A DNA stretch of 64,000 nucleotides from Pinus tabuliformis (GCA_031772625.1 CM062816.1:827992556-828056555); one strand, 5' to 3'. Positions 31,671-41,999 are shown, numbered from the stretch's first letter. Numbers and translations: made by a program. The notes: generated by a model from the letters alone, not told the origin.

Positions 31671-32120
31671 CTTTTCATGTTTAGAGAGTTTGAAAAGACT
31701 GCAGAAAAGAAAACTCCAAGGGTGTCCTTTTTCATAAAGTTGTGTCTCTCGAGCCCGAAAAAGTATAAAACAATGCTCGAAAGAACCGCTCGACCATTAC
31801 GATCGAGGAGTACTTTTCATGTTTAGTGACTTCGACTTGAAAAAGTAGAAAAGCGACCGAAATCACGTCGTTTCATAACCATTAACGAGCCTGAAACGAC
31901 AAGGACCCGACAATCTTTTCGTTTTTACACTGTCGGAAAAGAGTTTAAAGACAACCACCTCTTATTTACGTTTAACGAGTCAAGAGGGGTAACTCGGAGA
32001 TCTTTTCACATTTAAACGGTCGGAAAAGAGCTGAAAGTAGACCTCCATTTTTATTCTCTTTAACGAGTCAAAAAAGGAAAAATACTCGGCTATCTTTTCA
32101 TCTTTTACGAGTCAGAAAAG
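31671..32120 (-). repeat. N1 array of 27-nt inverted-repeat units
   Basis: Five units open with CTTTTC and close with GAAAAG or GAAAAAG: 31671-31697, 31813-31845, 31915-31941, 32002-32028 and 32094-32120. Four are exactly 27 nt and one is 33 nt. Each could fold as a 6-bp stem with about 15 nt of loop, often containing TTTA(C/A)(G)AGTC. Spacers are 58-115 nt, diverged from each other but with shared TAACGAGTC words. Two similar units lie 5' of gag at 34654-34681 and 34750-34774. Confidence 0.65.
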
Positions 32121-32647
32121 AGCTTAAAAGGAGACTCGTCCTGGAGGAACGAGTGGTATAAAGGGTAGCAACTGGTTCCGGTAATGGTGGAACTGCTCAA
32201 AACATGTAATGGTCAAGAGGTTGGCTAATAAACCACTCATCGCTGCGGTTCCTTAGGAAAGGATAAACAACCAAGTGAAAGCACATGATCGGCCAAAGAG
32301 ATGGTGGCGATGGAATGAAACAACCAAGGCTCATCTAACAGAATTTAGCAGATAAAAGGCAATCACGAGATGTAAATCAGGTATGGGTTCATTTTTACAC
32401 AAGCTTGAACCATGGAGAACTCTACTTAGATTCGATTTCATGTTTACACAAGCTTGAAACGAAAAACTATGCTTGTTATCAGTTCGCATGCCCCCAGCAT
32501 AATAACGCAAATCGAGGTACATGCCCCCTAAGCTTCATTGCATTCAACAAAGTGGATGGAATGAAGGGTCACTCTCGAGATCTAGGAAAGACTCGACTTG
32601 TATTTTACGAGATCTTAATCAAAAGATTCGATTTGGAAAGGGAGTTG

Positions 32648-32866
32648 TTTCATTTTTTAATGAGGTTGACGCAATAAAAGAACTATCCTCATAACCCTTA
32701 TTTCATTTTTTAATGAGGTCGCCACAAGATCAAAACTATCCTCGGACACCTAGTTTCATTTTTTAAGGAGTTTGACACAGGAAAACGAACTATGCTCCGA
32801 CCAAACCTAGTTTCATTTTTTAAGGAGCTTGACATAGGAAAACGAACTATGCTCCACCCGAACTTC
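32648..32866 (-). repeat. N1 minisatellite, four copies of a 53-57 bp unit
   Basis: Units start with TTTCATTTTTTAA at 32648, 32701, 32754 and 32811. The last two are nearly identical (GACA(C/T)AGGAAAACGAACTATG). They lie just after the end of the gag-protease unit in the direction of transcription, so in the 3' untranslated region. Tandem repeats at this place are known from plant Tat/Ogre elements. Confidence 0.8.
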
Positions 32867-32867
32867 A

Positions 32868-34549
32868 TCAAAATGAACAGGAAGTCAGGGCTTCCAAGAG
32901 TGCCACTCTAGGTGGAAGGGTAATATCTCGGAAGTCAGGACCCAATGCCCCCAGGACACTATGCACGATGGCGGCATCACTGGATCCAGGCACGGGATAG
33001 GTTGCCACGTAGTTGATCTGTGCTGGGGCAGATGCAACTTGTGGATGAAAACCAGGAGGGGATGACAACTGCGCAGGAGGCACCCGGGGACGAACGAACA
33101 ATAATTGATCTATAGTCACTATCCTTCCATCGTGTGGAAATCAAACCACATGAAAAAGTGAAGAGACTAGGGCCCACATGGCATAAACATAGTCACGGCC
33201 AAGGAGAAGACTGAAATCTAAAGCACCTTGGGTAACCGATATGTCTATATAGATGGTTTTGCCTCCCAAAGTAATAGGGAACTTTGGAAGGATCCCTAAT
33301 GGTTGACTAGTTCCTCCGTCAAAAGCCGTCAGATTCGGTGCGACGGGCACAAGCTGTGGGGAACCCAAAGCTTGCCAAGTAGTGGCAGGCATAAGACTGA
33401 CAGATGCACCCTCATCCAAAATAGTGCCAGGTATTGCCCTATTATAGGCGTGTACCGTGACCCAGAAAGGCACATGGGATGGAAGGCGGGAGGTAGTCAA
33501 ACGACTCCAGTCAAAGGAAACGACTGAACTACTTGGTGGGGGAATCGTATGATTGCCCCCCTGCTCTAAAGGGACCGAAGCAGGACTCTCGGGAGCAGCT
33601 GGGATAGGAGAGTCATTTCCGGACTCAGGAGAATCTGAGGAGACAAGAAGAACATGGGAATTATGCTCTTCCGACACAGAGTGATCGACGGGAGGGAAAC
33701 CCGAGTCGACACTCTTTCCGACCAATGGTTGGTCTGGAACAGGCTTGGCACAGCCAGGTTCGGGAAGAGGGGCCTGGACAAGAGAAGAATGTGAATCAAT
33801 CTCTTGGTCAACAGGGGGATGATCTGCAACTGCAGAGAGACGTTGATAACCAACGGGAAGTTGGGGTGAGGGAGTAGTAAGACATTCCAAGACAACAAAG
33901 GCTTTATCCATGAGCAGACAAAGGTGAAGGGGATGATTGCCTTCACAAAGTCTATAAGGGATTCGAATCTTCCCTTTTCCCTTACCATTTCCAGCTAATA
34001 GAGTAGCATCACCGTGAGCTTCAGAGGACGATGAGGGGCAGGCCGGATCGTGAGACCATACTTCTAAGACCCTGGGAATGCCAGGACAATCGTGCAGAAG
34101 ATGGTCATCCTTGCATAATCTACAAGGAAATTTGACTTTCCGCGGAGGAGTAGAAGGTGGCCGATAGGAGGCGTACTCGAGAGACTAGCTGCAATTTTAG
34201 CCTCTCCCTTAGAAGACTTCTTCTTCTTCTTCTTCTTAGTCACCTGGTTACTCGAATCTAAACTTTCACCAAGCGAAGTAGAAGATGAGGACGCAGAAAC
34301 AGGCGAAGAAGGGGAGAGGTCCAGCTTGGAATCAACATGATGCTGTTCAGGTGGAGGAGATGGTGGAACGGGAATCATCACACTCGGGACCACCGAGGTT
34401 GAAAACAACCATACGGGCAAACCGATGGTTAACCCAGGCAAAGACAAAGTTGCATTATACGGAGCACCGGCATTTCCAAAAGTAGGAAATGGACTAGGGT
34501 TTCCATCCGGGGGAACACCTTAGTCGGTAGACTTGGGGAAGCTTGCCAT
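32868..34549 (-). pseudogene. N1 gag-protease reading unit
   Basis: Likely start ATG at 34547-34549 (MASFPKSTD, then a stop). The same frame is open at 34064-34447: Pro/Ser-rich, with a Lys run VTKKKKKKKSSKGEAK. After a shift near 34160 come two small knuckle-like motifs, CRLCKDDHLLHDC and YRLCEGNHPLHLC (the second lacks its first Cys). An open 256-codon part at 33141-33911 ends in an aspartic protease: GTILDEGASVSLMPATTW, FDGGTSQPLGILPKFPITLG, DFSLLLGRDYVYAMW. The catalytic Asp is kept (D-E-G-A). One stop follows (HVV-stop-FPHDG) and the same frame runs on to 32868 (RIVTIDQLLFVRPR). Mostly conserved, with only three lesions. Confidence 0.85.
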
Positions 34550-34653
34550 TGAAAACGAGAAAGAACCCTACTCAAACTAACGCAAACAAGATCTAACCGG
34601 GTAAATGTGAATCGCGGCCGAATAAATTTTAAGACAAAGGAACTGAACTTGAC

Positions 34654-34774
34654 CTTTTCATGTTTTAAGGGTTGAGAAAAGGACAAAAAGATGACTCTAG
34701 TCTCCTTTGAATATTTAGTGAGCCTGAAGTGACAAATGCTCAGGTGAATCTTTTCTTTTAGGGAGTCCGAAAAG
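34654..34774 (-). repeat. N1 two inverted-repeat units upstream of gag
   Basis: CTTTTC...GAAAAG pairs at 34654-34681 (28 nt) and 34750-34774 (25 nt) match the five 3' units in arms and loop style. The same element thus carries these units on both sides of its only coding unit. Confidence 0.55.
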
Positions 34775-36374
34775 GATCAAAAGTGACTACTCTAGAGAAC
34801 TAGGCAAAGGGTTTACCAAACAATCTGTAAAACTACATATACACCTTGGCAATCATATGAAAACCAAGGACTTCCCGTACGGCAGTCAATCTTCCCGAAT
34901 GCTGTGTTCAGTGCATTACGGCTTGTAAGGTGGCAGACACGGCTTCCTGTGGATAAAGGATGATAACCTAGTGGGGTATCCCCATATACTCGACGGTACG
35001 TGGGAGCTCAAATCCGTGCTACACCACTATTGTGTCACGAAAGGAGGAATCACCCAACCTTGAGTGAAAAAAAAGTGACTAGGTTTAACGACGCCAGAGC
35101 ACGTCTCTAGCCTAGACCTCTAAATGTGTGCGTTATGTTCCAATGCATTGTTAGATTCATTCAGTTCATTTTACGGTTGATCTTGGATTAGGTTTCGATT
35201 TTCATGTACTACCGTATGTAATCTCTCACAATTTCCTAAATGCAAGCTATATGCCAAAACATATCATTTCATTCGATGAATGCTAGCTACAGGAGAGTTG
35301 AGATCTTTCAATCAAACAAAATGATCATAAAACAATCAACAATGAATCTAATGCAACTAATGGCAATAAACGAAACTTTTTTTTTTTTTAAATCACTAAT
35401 CGCTTAATAACAATGAAAATTTCTAATTTCCATTAACTAATGCAATGCAAAAGAGATTGTTCGTTTTCTTTTCGTTGGAAAAATGCACTAAACAAATTTT
35501 GAGAGATAATAACAAAGAGTAAAAGAAACAAATTTCACTCAATGAAAACACAATCAAGTCCCTGAACACCAAAGCAATCTTCCAAACCAAGAAAAATCAC
35601 AAAAACCTCAATGAGCTATGTGATCTAAGCCCAAACGAAGCCAAGCGAAGTCCAAGCGGAAAAGAAGTAAATCACTCGAATAACGCAATAAAAAGTTTAA
35701 CAATCACTGAACAAGTACAAGAGAGTAACCAAAAAGTTGACTGGACCAACAGAAGACCAAAACTCCTAAGGAAGGCTCGATGCACAAAGCCACTAGATGC
35801 CCTAGGGCTAAAACATGAAATCGGTAGAAAAAAGCAAACATCCAAAGGGTAAAGGCCAAAAACCAATCAAACAAGACTCTAACACATTCAAGTGATTGAA
35901 AAATAGTATCCAGACACAAAAACCAAGCTTGGAAGGCTCAAAACAAGCAAACTCTAAAAAGTTCCCTAGGTTGGCGCGACTTTCAGGCTAAAAGTAGTGC
36001 CAATTGAGGATTGGCGCGGGCTGTACATTGACAAGTGGCGCCAATTGGCGCGACTGTCATGCAAAAAAGAGCGCCAATTGAGTTTTCTATGCTAAAATAA
36101 AAAACAAGCAATCCAAGACTAGGCCAACAGTATCTAGACAGACCAGGCAGCAAGAGACAACAAAGAATCCAACCCAGAAAGCTATCTAAGCAATCAAAAC
36201 AAGAGAAAACCAAAGAGAAAAGACAAACTCCAAGTTGTTTAGTTCGTAAACCAAACCGGAGATTGACTGAAGTGGCGTTGATCTACTTTGCTAATGCAAA
36301 GCAATAGCGTTTCGAAGGCTACCTAGCCGTACTTCAGGCTCCGTCCAAAGTTTACAAATCAAACAACAAGCTAA
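34775..36374 (-). other. N1 long 5' leader
   Basis: About 1.6 kb without convincing reading frames (the frames at 35672-36213 are low-complexity shadows). It contains a cluster of four WTTSSCSS-type boxes (36010-36017, 36038-36045, 36044-36051, 36071-36078). Long leaders are typical of large non-autonomous LTR elements. Confidence 0.55.
36010..36078. promoter_or_regulatory. Cluster of E2F-like boxes in N1 leader
   Basis: ATTGGCGC occurs at 36010 and 36044, and its complement GCGCCAAT at 36038 and 36071. All match the plant E2F consensus WTTSSCSS; two overlap as a palindrome. One more GCGCCAAT lies in each N1 LTR (30258-30265, 37203-37210). Binding is inferred only. Confidence 0.4.
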
Positions 36375-36396
36375 CTCCCCAGTGGAGTCGCCAAAT
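36375..36396 (-). promoter_or_regulatory. N1 primer binding site
   Basis: The minus strand reads ATTTGGCGACTCCACTGGGG directly after the 5' LTR. The TGGCGACTCCACTGGGGA type is characteristic of Ogre/Tat-like plant elements (usually assigned to an Arg tRNA). It fixes the orientation and suggests the helper lineage. Confidence 0.75.
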
Positions 36397-37465
36397 TGTT
36401 GGAGAGGTAAATCCCCTCTGCGGACAGAGGCGATCCCACTAGCCCAAAATGGGTCTAGCAACAATCAAACAATGTTATCACGCAAGTTCCTAATTGCAAA
36501 TTAAAGGTGGATTATGAGAACCTACTTGGATTCCAACGCTAGTGTTGTAGAAGAGTCAACACTCCCGTTCCTTTGCTCCGGCCGGTCACGATCCTCACGA
36601 TCTCCGTGAATGGACACCTGCACATGCAAAGAATGACACAATTACAAGCATAAAATCCAATAGATGCAATTATATATCGGTCAGAAAAGATATAACTCAA
36701 ACATCATTGCAATGAACAACAAGAGTGGAACCATAATGATAGTCATCTATTATTGATAAACAACAAAGAAGAATACAACCATAGTTCTGACGTCGAATCC
36801 TCCTTTGGCTGGGTGATCAGCTACATATGCTTTGCAAAGCTTTTTGGGATTGGGAACAAGCCTCTCTCTCTTTGATTATGAATGCAAAGAAGACTCTTAC
36901 AGCAATCTCTCAGACTTCTGACAGTATAATTCTCCCTATGCTAAAAAACTAGCTTGTCAAATACACCAGAACAAGCTTTTATAGATGGAGGAGGAGGAAG
37001 AGATACAATGAATCCAGACATCCATGGGATAAGCATTATCCTCGAAAAGCTATTATGGATAGAGATACGATGAATCTCGACATCCATGAGATTGGCATTA
37101 TCCTTGAAAAGCCTCATGAGTCGAAAGGAAAAAACTTTCAGGCGTGCGTTTGTTAAAAAGTTTTCCCAAAATTGGTTGGCGCGAGTAAGATTCTGAGACA
37201 GAGCGCCAATGGGCGCGCCCTCTTTGGAGAATTTCCCCCATTGGTGCGGGTGATACACTGTGGATCTGCGCTAATGGAAAAAGGGGACTTTTTAAGGATA
37301 TTTTGCAGGAGATGTCTTCAAGGCATATGAAGTCCATACTTAGGGGAACATAATGCAAGTGTTTTCAAGTTATGTCACTTCTCACAGGTCCTGGAATGAG
37401 TCCTCCAAAGTGCGGGAAAGGGGTAACAGAGACGGTGACAAATGGTGACAAATTACTGTGTAACA
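36397..37465 (-). repeat. N1 5' LTR
   Basis: 1069 bases, near-identical to 29453-30520, with about 30 differences by eye, mostly C/T and G/A. TATA box at 36976-36984. Followed by the CACTG target duplication. Confidence 0.95.
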
Positions 37466-37470
37466 CACTG

Positions 37471-38219
37471 TTTCTGACAATCGAATCACACTCTTCCACC
37501 ATGGCATCTACCCATGCAGGATCCTCCATAGCTTCCTCGAAAGAGGATGGCTCAGTCACGACACATTTTCTCACAAGAGCCATGTATCCAGTGTACCGAT
37601 CAGGTGACTGTCTTTGTCTGCGATGTGTTGTAGGTGGTCCTACAACGTTCTCTGCATCTTGAGCCAGTCACTCAGCTTCTGTAGTGCGCTTTCGCCCTCT
37701 GATGGTTGGCATTGCATGAGTGGTCTCTTCCACTCCATGAACTTCATCTTGTGGCTGATCCACATCCTGAAGCTCATCCTTAGGAACTAATAGCTCCTCA
37801 TCTGCATGCAAGTGTGGCTCCCTCTCAAGCGAACACTTCATGGCTTTCTCCTCTTGAAATTTGATATCCCGTCGCACAACAGTCTTGCGACTGTCTGGCA
37901 AATACACACGATAGTTGTGGGGCGTATCAATGTACCCCACAAATATCCCAACCTCTGTAGTCGGCTCCAGCTTCTTCTTGGAATCCTTCGTCACATGCAT
38001 GTAAACAGGAGAACCAAAAATCCTCAAATGGGAAATATCAGACCTCTTACCAGAATAAGCCTCCTCGGGTGTACTCATGCCAAGTATCTTGTGAGGACAA
38101 CGGTTCTGCACATATACTGCAGTATTGCATGCCTCCACCCACAAGTGAAGGGGTAGGCCCTGATCATGCAACATCGCCCGTGCAACACCCACGATTGTTC
38201 TGTTCTTCCTGCTCAGCAA
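37471..38219 (-). pseudogene. C2 integrase C-terminal part and RT start
   Basis: An open frame at 37668-38219 (183 codons) begins right at the integrase active-site Glu region, one frame off the upstream part: NRTIVGVARAMLHDQGLPLH, LWVEACNTAVYVQNRCPHK, LRIFGSPVYMHVTKDSKKKL, EVGIFVGYIDTPHNYRVYLP, then the acidic linker ending GRKRTTEAE. After a stop the RT N-terminus reads EPSSFEEAMEDPAWVDAMVE, ECDSIVRNS (to 37471), where N1 is inserted. Confidence 0.92.
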
Positions 38220-38772
38220 CCCCGTTCTGTTGTGGGTTATGGGGAGCTATGAGCTCTCTTCGAATTCCTTCTGCGCTGCAGAAGTCCTTGAACTCACCAG
38301 AGATGAATTCATCACCATTGTCACTCCTAAGAGCCTTCACCTTCTTCCCTGATTCCTTCTCGACCAGTGCTTTGAACTCACAGAACTTTGAGTATGTCTC
38401 ACTCTTCTTCTGCATGAATAAGATCCAGCACTTTCGAGAGAAATCATCAACAAAGATCACATAGTACTTGTGCTTTGTTGTCGAAGCTACGGAGAAAGGT
38501 CCACACATGTCTGTGTGAATTCTCTCAAGGATCGTCGTGGCATGACTATCCTTCTCGTGAAAGGTGGCTTTCACAAATTTTCCCAAAGTACACCCCTTGC
38601 ACTGATCTGACTGTGCAAGAGTGCCTTTAGGAAGCCCAGTAGAAATCTGCTGCAGTATCTTCAAGGCTCCATGGTGAAGGTGGCCCAATCTCCGGTGCCA
38701 CAGCTCGCCATCATCCCGGCTCACCAATCCTTCTACCTTGCATGCCATTGCTGTGCAGCCATCTACATGCAA
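38164..38772 (-). pseudogene. C2 integrase, zinc-binding and catalytic domains
   Basis: A stop (TAA, 38773-38775, probably from AAA/AAG as in C1) separates it from the gag-protease frame, but the frame is the same. Zinc-binding domain: ELWHRRLGHLHHGAL ... CKGC. Catalytic residues, counted from the first residue after the stop: Asp 88 (HTDMCGP), Asp 151 (LRSDNGDEF) and Glu 187 (NGVAE), a canonical D,D35E spacing. A frameshift immediately after the Glu moves the rest to the frame of 37668-38219. All three catalytic residues are intact. Confidence 0.93.
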
Positions 38773-40026
38773 TTAATAAAGGTTCTTGACTCGAACCCCT
38801 ATCTTCCGGGTTTCTCCAGTTGTCTTACTGCGTAGGAAAGCCTTTCCCTCGCTGAAGACAACATCATATCCCTTGTCTTCTAACATCGCCACAAAGATAA
38901 GATTCTTCTTCAATCCTGGAACATGCATCACTTCCTTCAGTACAAAGGGTTTACCAGACTCCCTCTCAAAGGAAATGGTACCGATACTAGTCGCACTGTA
39001 TCTACCATCATCGCCCATCTCGATGTGCACTCCAAGATTTTTCTCATCCAGATTAGAAAACAAATCTCGATCTCCTACCATGTGAAAAGATGCACCACTA
39101 TCCAAGAACCATACCGATCCCATCACACTTGATACCAAGCACGCGATCAGCGAAAAATCCAACTCAAACTGCGAGGCTAAGGCCTCTCCTGCTGCAGATC
39201 CAGCAGCTTGCTTATTTTTCTTCTTCTGCAGACAATTTGTGGCATAATGTCTGTGCTGGTGACAGTGAAAGCACTTCACCTTGGACATGTCTTGCTTCTT
39301 GCCTTTCGCACCGGAATGAGAAGCTTTCTTGTTCTTAACCTTCTTGTCTTTGGCAGCCAAAGCGCAATTTTCTTCATCAGATGCCTTTGATGAAGATCCG
39401 TCCCTAGTATTCCGCGTGATCTCCTCTTGCACAAGATCTGACCAAAGTCTCTCCCGTCTTGGCAATTTCTCCCGACCATTGACAGAGTCCTTATAGGAAT
39501 GCCAACTCTTTGGAAGACCAAGGAGAGCCAAGCTCACCAAGCCCTCATCATCGACAGTCACCCCCACAATTCCCATCTCATCCCGGCATTGGGTGAACTT
39601 CGTGAGATACTTGGGCATACTGTCTCCTTTCTCACACTTAATGTTTCTGAGTTTATCCTTGAGCGCCAACTTCCTCTGGTCGCTCTTGCTTTGGAATAAA
39701 TCTGTCAATGCTTTCCACATCAAGTATGGAGAAGCCTTTCCATGCAGGCTGGATAGAATGTGATCCTTCACGCCCTCCAACAGAATCCTTCGACACTTTG
39801 TTGTCTTCTGCCAAGCCTCAACTTGAGCAGCATCAATAGGCTTTGGGACCTCAGCATCTATGAACTCCTTCAACCCATTGTAATCTAACACCGCCTCCAT
39901 CCTGTCTTTCCATGCAATATAATTCGAGCTACCTTCAAGGGCATACTCTAATCGCCATCCCTTGAAAGACATTTCAACTTCGACACCAAGAAAACACTGC
40001 TGCAAATTCGAATTCCACCAGCTCAA
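38773..40026 (-). pseudogene. C2 gag and protease, open for 417 codons
   Basis: The open frame begins at 40026, but the likely start is the inner Met at 39970-39972 (MSFKGWRLEYALEGSSNYIA), because C1 gag begins at the same place. The gag core contains ILLEGVKDHILSSLHGKASP and LGLPKSWHSYKDSVNGREK. The zinc knuckle is intact (C252-x2-C255-x4-H260-x4-C265, CFHCHQHRHYATNC). The protease has the active site LDSGASFHM (Asp 309), with GDDGRYSATSIGTI and VMHVPGLKKNLIFVAMLEDK downstream. It ends at a premature stop after RVKNLY. Of all coding units in the window this is the best preserved. Confidence 0.95.
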
Positions 40027-40221
40027 AACTCAACCGCTTCTAATCTAAAATTCGTGAGAACAAAGTATTTCTCGTACAAAGATTGACTGTATGGGCATTT
40101 GCTGGATATCTCACCTTCCAAAAGAAGGATGAATCCAGAGGCTACCTGGCCCGATTACAGACTCTACCTGAAGAAATAAAATGTAATCACTTTCTAAATA
40201 ATAGATCTGATGATCAACTTC

Positions 40222-40233
40222 GCTTCGATACCA
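40222..40233 (-). promoter_or_regulatory. C2 primer binding site (initiator Met tRNA type)
   Basis: The minus strand reads TGGTATCGAAGC immediately after the 5' LTR, a common plant copia PBS variant. Confidence 0.88.
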
Positions 40234-41351
40234 TGTAGAAATTTTAAATAATATAACACTTATTCACAGAGATTATCCTGATTATACACTATTTGTGGAA
40301 TGCATGCATAATACATAACCTCCTCTACCATTGATCATCAATTTGTGGAATTAAAAGACAATCGCATGCGCACATTGAAACATCAATCACACATATCAAC
40401 AAAGTATGTAATGGGGAAAGCATACAGCTGAAAACCCCCAACTATCTGTATATTATAATGATAGAGAACATGTAACAATACATAGTACAATACTCCTCAC
40501 AAGTACTCATTACTATCTCCACATGCTACACACAAACTAGCTCATATCTGAACAAGTCACGGGTTCAAATCTCCTCCACTGTTTGCCTACCTCTACTGCG
40601 CAATCCAAGTTGAGAATAGATCAGATCCAAGTTCGAATTCCCTTGGCTTGTACTGTGCAATCCTCATTGGCAATCTCAATCAATGATTGTGCAAATCTCA
40701 TGCACAGCTATAGTCACAACTGATAGTAGTCTCACCCTGTCACCCACCTCTAACACTTGTCTCCACTGAACTGTCCATGCGCTGAGTTAATTGATGTATT
40801 CTTTAGTTGATTTATGAGTTAATAATTAGTGAATTAATTAATAATTAATTCACACCACTCATCACTAGTGTATTTGTCAGTTAGACTAAATACAACTAGT
40901 TCAACTAAGTCAAACTGAACACAACTCCATCAACTCCACCAAACTCAATCACTTGAGTTCTAACTGAAGTCCATCATGCAATAGCTCAACTAACCCATAG
41001 GAAAACGTATTTCCTTCTGGCAGTTGCATGTGCCACATCCGTAGCTCGAACTGAAGTGTTGCAAGAGGATAAGATAATGTTTATAGTCCAAATATTATTA
41101 CGAGCTAATAATATCCGACTGTTTTATTTTTTTGACTGGCAGTCTAAAAATAGACTCCGCCCATATGTCTAAAAATATAGGTCCATCTATTTTTACCAAC
41201 ATGACCAGTCATCCATAAATAGCATCCTGCAACTCATAGACCATGATCCATATGTCTAAAAATAGACTTTGCGCCAAAAATAGCTTGTGGGCCCACTTAG
41301 TGAAGGCGACTTCTTTTCACTAAGCTCCATCATCTTGTTGCATTTTCAACA
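40234..41351 (-). repeat. C2 5' LTR
   Basis: 1118 bases, matching 27379-28527 except for about 30 substitutions and two small deletions. Preceded (in reading direction) by the AATGG target copy. Confidence 0.93.
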
Positions 41352-41356
41352 AATGG

Positions 41357-41540
41357 TAGCGATTTAATTGATCTTATTTAAAGATTAATATTTAAATGAA
41401 TTTAATCAACGAATTTTCCCAATTGTGTTCATTTGGATTAATTACATGCAGATTTCATGAAAGAGAATCACACATACAATTTATTTCGATTAAACTTGAA
41501 CATTGATTAAATATTTTAAAAGGAAAAATCCTAACATCAT
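41357..41540 (-). other. Outer remnant of G2 5' region
   Basis: AT-rich continuation of the sequence left of C2, joined at the AATGG duplication. On the minus strand TGTTAGGATTTTTCC begins at 41536 and could be the LTR start, mirrored by ...GACAACA at 10569. Beyond about 41557 the text is that of G4. Confidence 0.4.
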
Positions 41541-41556
41541 AATCTGAATACAGCAG

Positions 41557-41986
41557 GCCCATTATAATGAAGTTTTCCCAAGACTTTTAAAGGCCTCATT
41601 ATATGCATTATATTGGCACAAAACCATAGGCAATAAAACCATGTGCAAAAAACCACCATTGTAGACTGAGTAACTTTGTCTCTTTCACCAAGTCACTTTT
41701 TACCTAAGAATTATTCGGTACATCAAATTCTCAAGGGTGCAAATTTTGCATACAATATCAGATTGGGGTGCATAGTAGTTCATTGGAAAGAATACTCAAG
41801 GACTACATCTTTTGACCAGGCTCAAGGCATGTCATGGCAATCCTTGGCCAAAAAACATCATTTAAAGCCTCACAATGGCCCCAAAACTTTGCAACCCAAA
41901 AAACCACTAAAAAAATATTGCTAAGAAGATATAGAATCATTGACTTAGTGGAAGAGGTGAGTGGCCACCAATATCCACTTATATTA
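41557..41986 (-). repeat. G4 3' LTR, truncated
   Basis: About 41780-41986 aligns with 45230-45442 (shared GGCATG(A/T)CATGG, CCAAAAAA, GAAGATA and GGAAGAGGTG(A/G)GTG words), at perhaps 75-80 percent. On the minus strand a purine run TGGGGGAGGAA (41987-41997) precedes it as the polypurine tract. The part before about 41700 has no clear match in the other LTR. Confidence 0.65.
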
Positions 41987-41999
41987 TTCCTCCCCCATT

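Larger units (their letters stand above)
29453..37465 (-). mobile_element. N1: gag-protease-only LTR retrotransposon nested in C2 (Ogre/Tat-like PBS)
   Basis: LTRs are 29453-30520 and 36397-37465, about 97 percent identical by eye with mostly transition differences. The target duplication CACTG is perfect (29448-29452 and 37466-37470). Removing N1 and one CACTG restores the C2 RT frame as SIVRNSAWEI. The 5.9-kb interior has one gag-protease reading unit (32868-34549) flanked by a long leader and a repeat-rich 3' region. There is no RT, RNase H or integrase, so movement must depend on enzymes of another element. Confidence 0.93.
27379..41351 (-). mobile_element. C2: Ty1/copia retrotransposon with perfect target duplication, carrying nested N1
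   Basis: LTRs are 40234-41351 (5') and 27379-28527 (3'); PBS, polypurine tract and a full gag-to-RNase H order are present on the minus strand. The target duplication AATGG is identical on both sides (27374-27378 and 41352-41356). LTRs differ by about 3 percent by eye plus two small indels, so C2 is fairly young. It cannot move by itself: a stop after protease, a frameshift at the integrase Glu, an RT deletion that removes the YVDD region, and the 8-kb N1 insertion in RT. Confidence 0.95.
4215..41540 (-). mobile_element. G2: large minus-strand Ty3/gypsy element, heavily nested
   Basis: G2 reads right to left. Its gag-pol lies at 4272-10250. A primer-binding-site-like motif lies at 10544-10561. 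Its 5' region lies at 10569-10943, 24676-27378 and 41357-41540, interrupted by G3 (10944-24675) and C2 (27379-41351). The upstream ORF is split by G3 and its text resumes in a compatible way on both sides, which ties the pieces together. The 3' LTR is missing. The outer right limit is inferred: a minus-strand TGTTAGGA at 41536 is a possible LTR start, and the first sequence of another element begins by about 41557. Confidence 0.6.

Noticed and set aside
31671..32120. Short repeats separated by diverged spacers, superficially like a CRISPR array
   Set aside because: The units vary in sequence, spacing is uneven (87-142 bases), and they lie inside a plant LTR element. No cas genes; the setting is eukaryotic.
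35672..36213. Three hydrophobic minus-strand frames (Phe/Leu/Cys-rich), possible membrane proteins
   Set aside because: They lie in the N1 leader, overlap each other in different frames and have no supporting homology; composition explains them.
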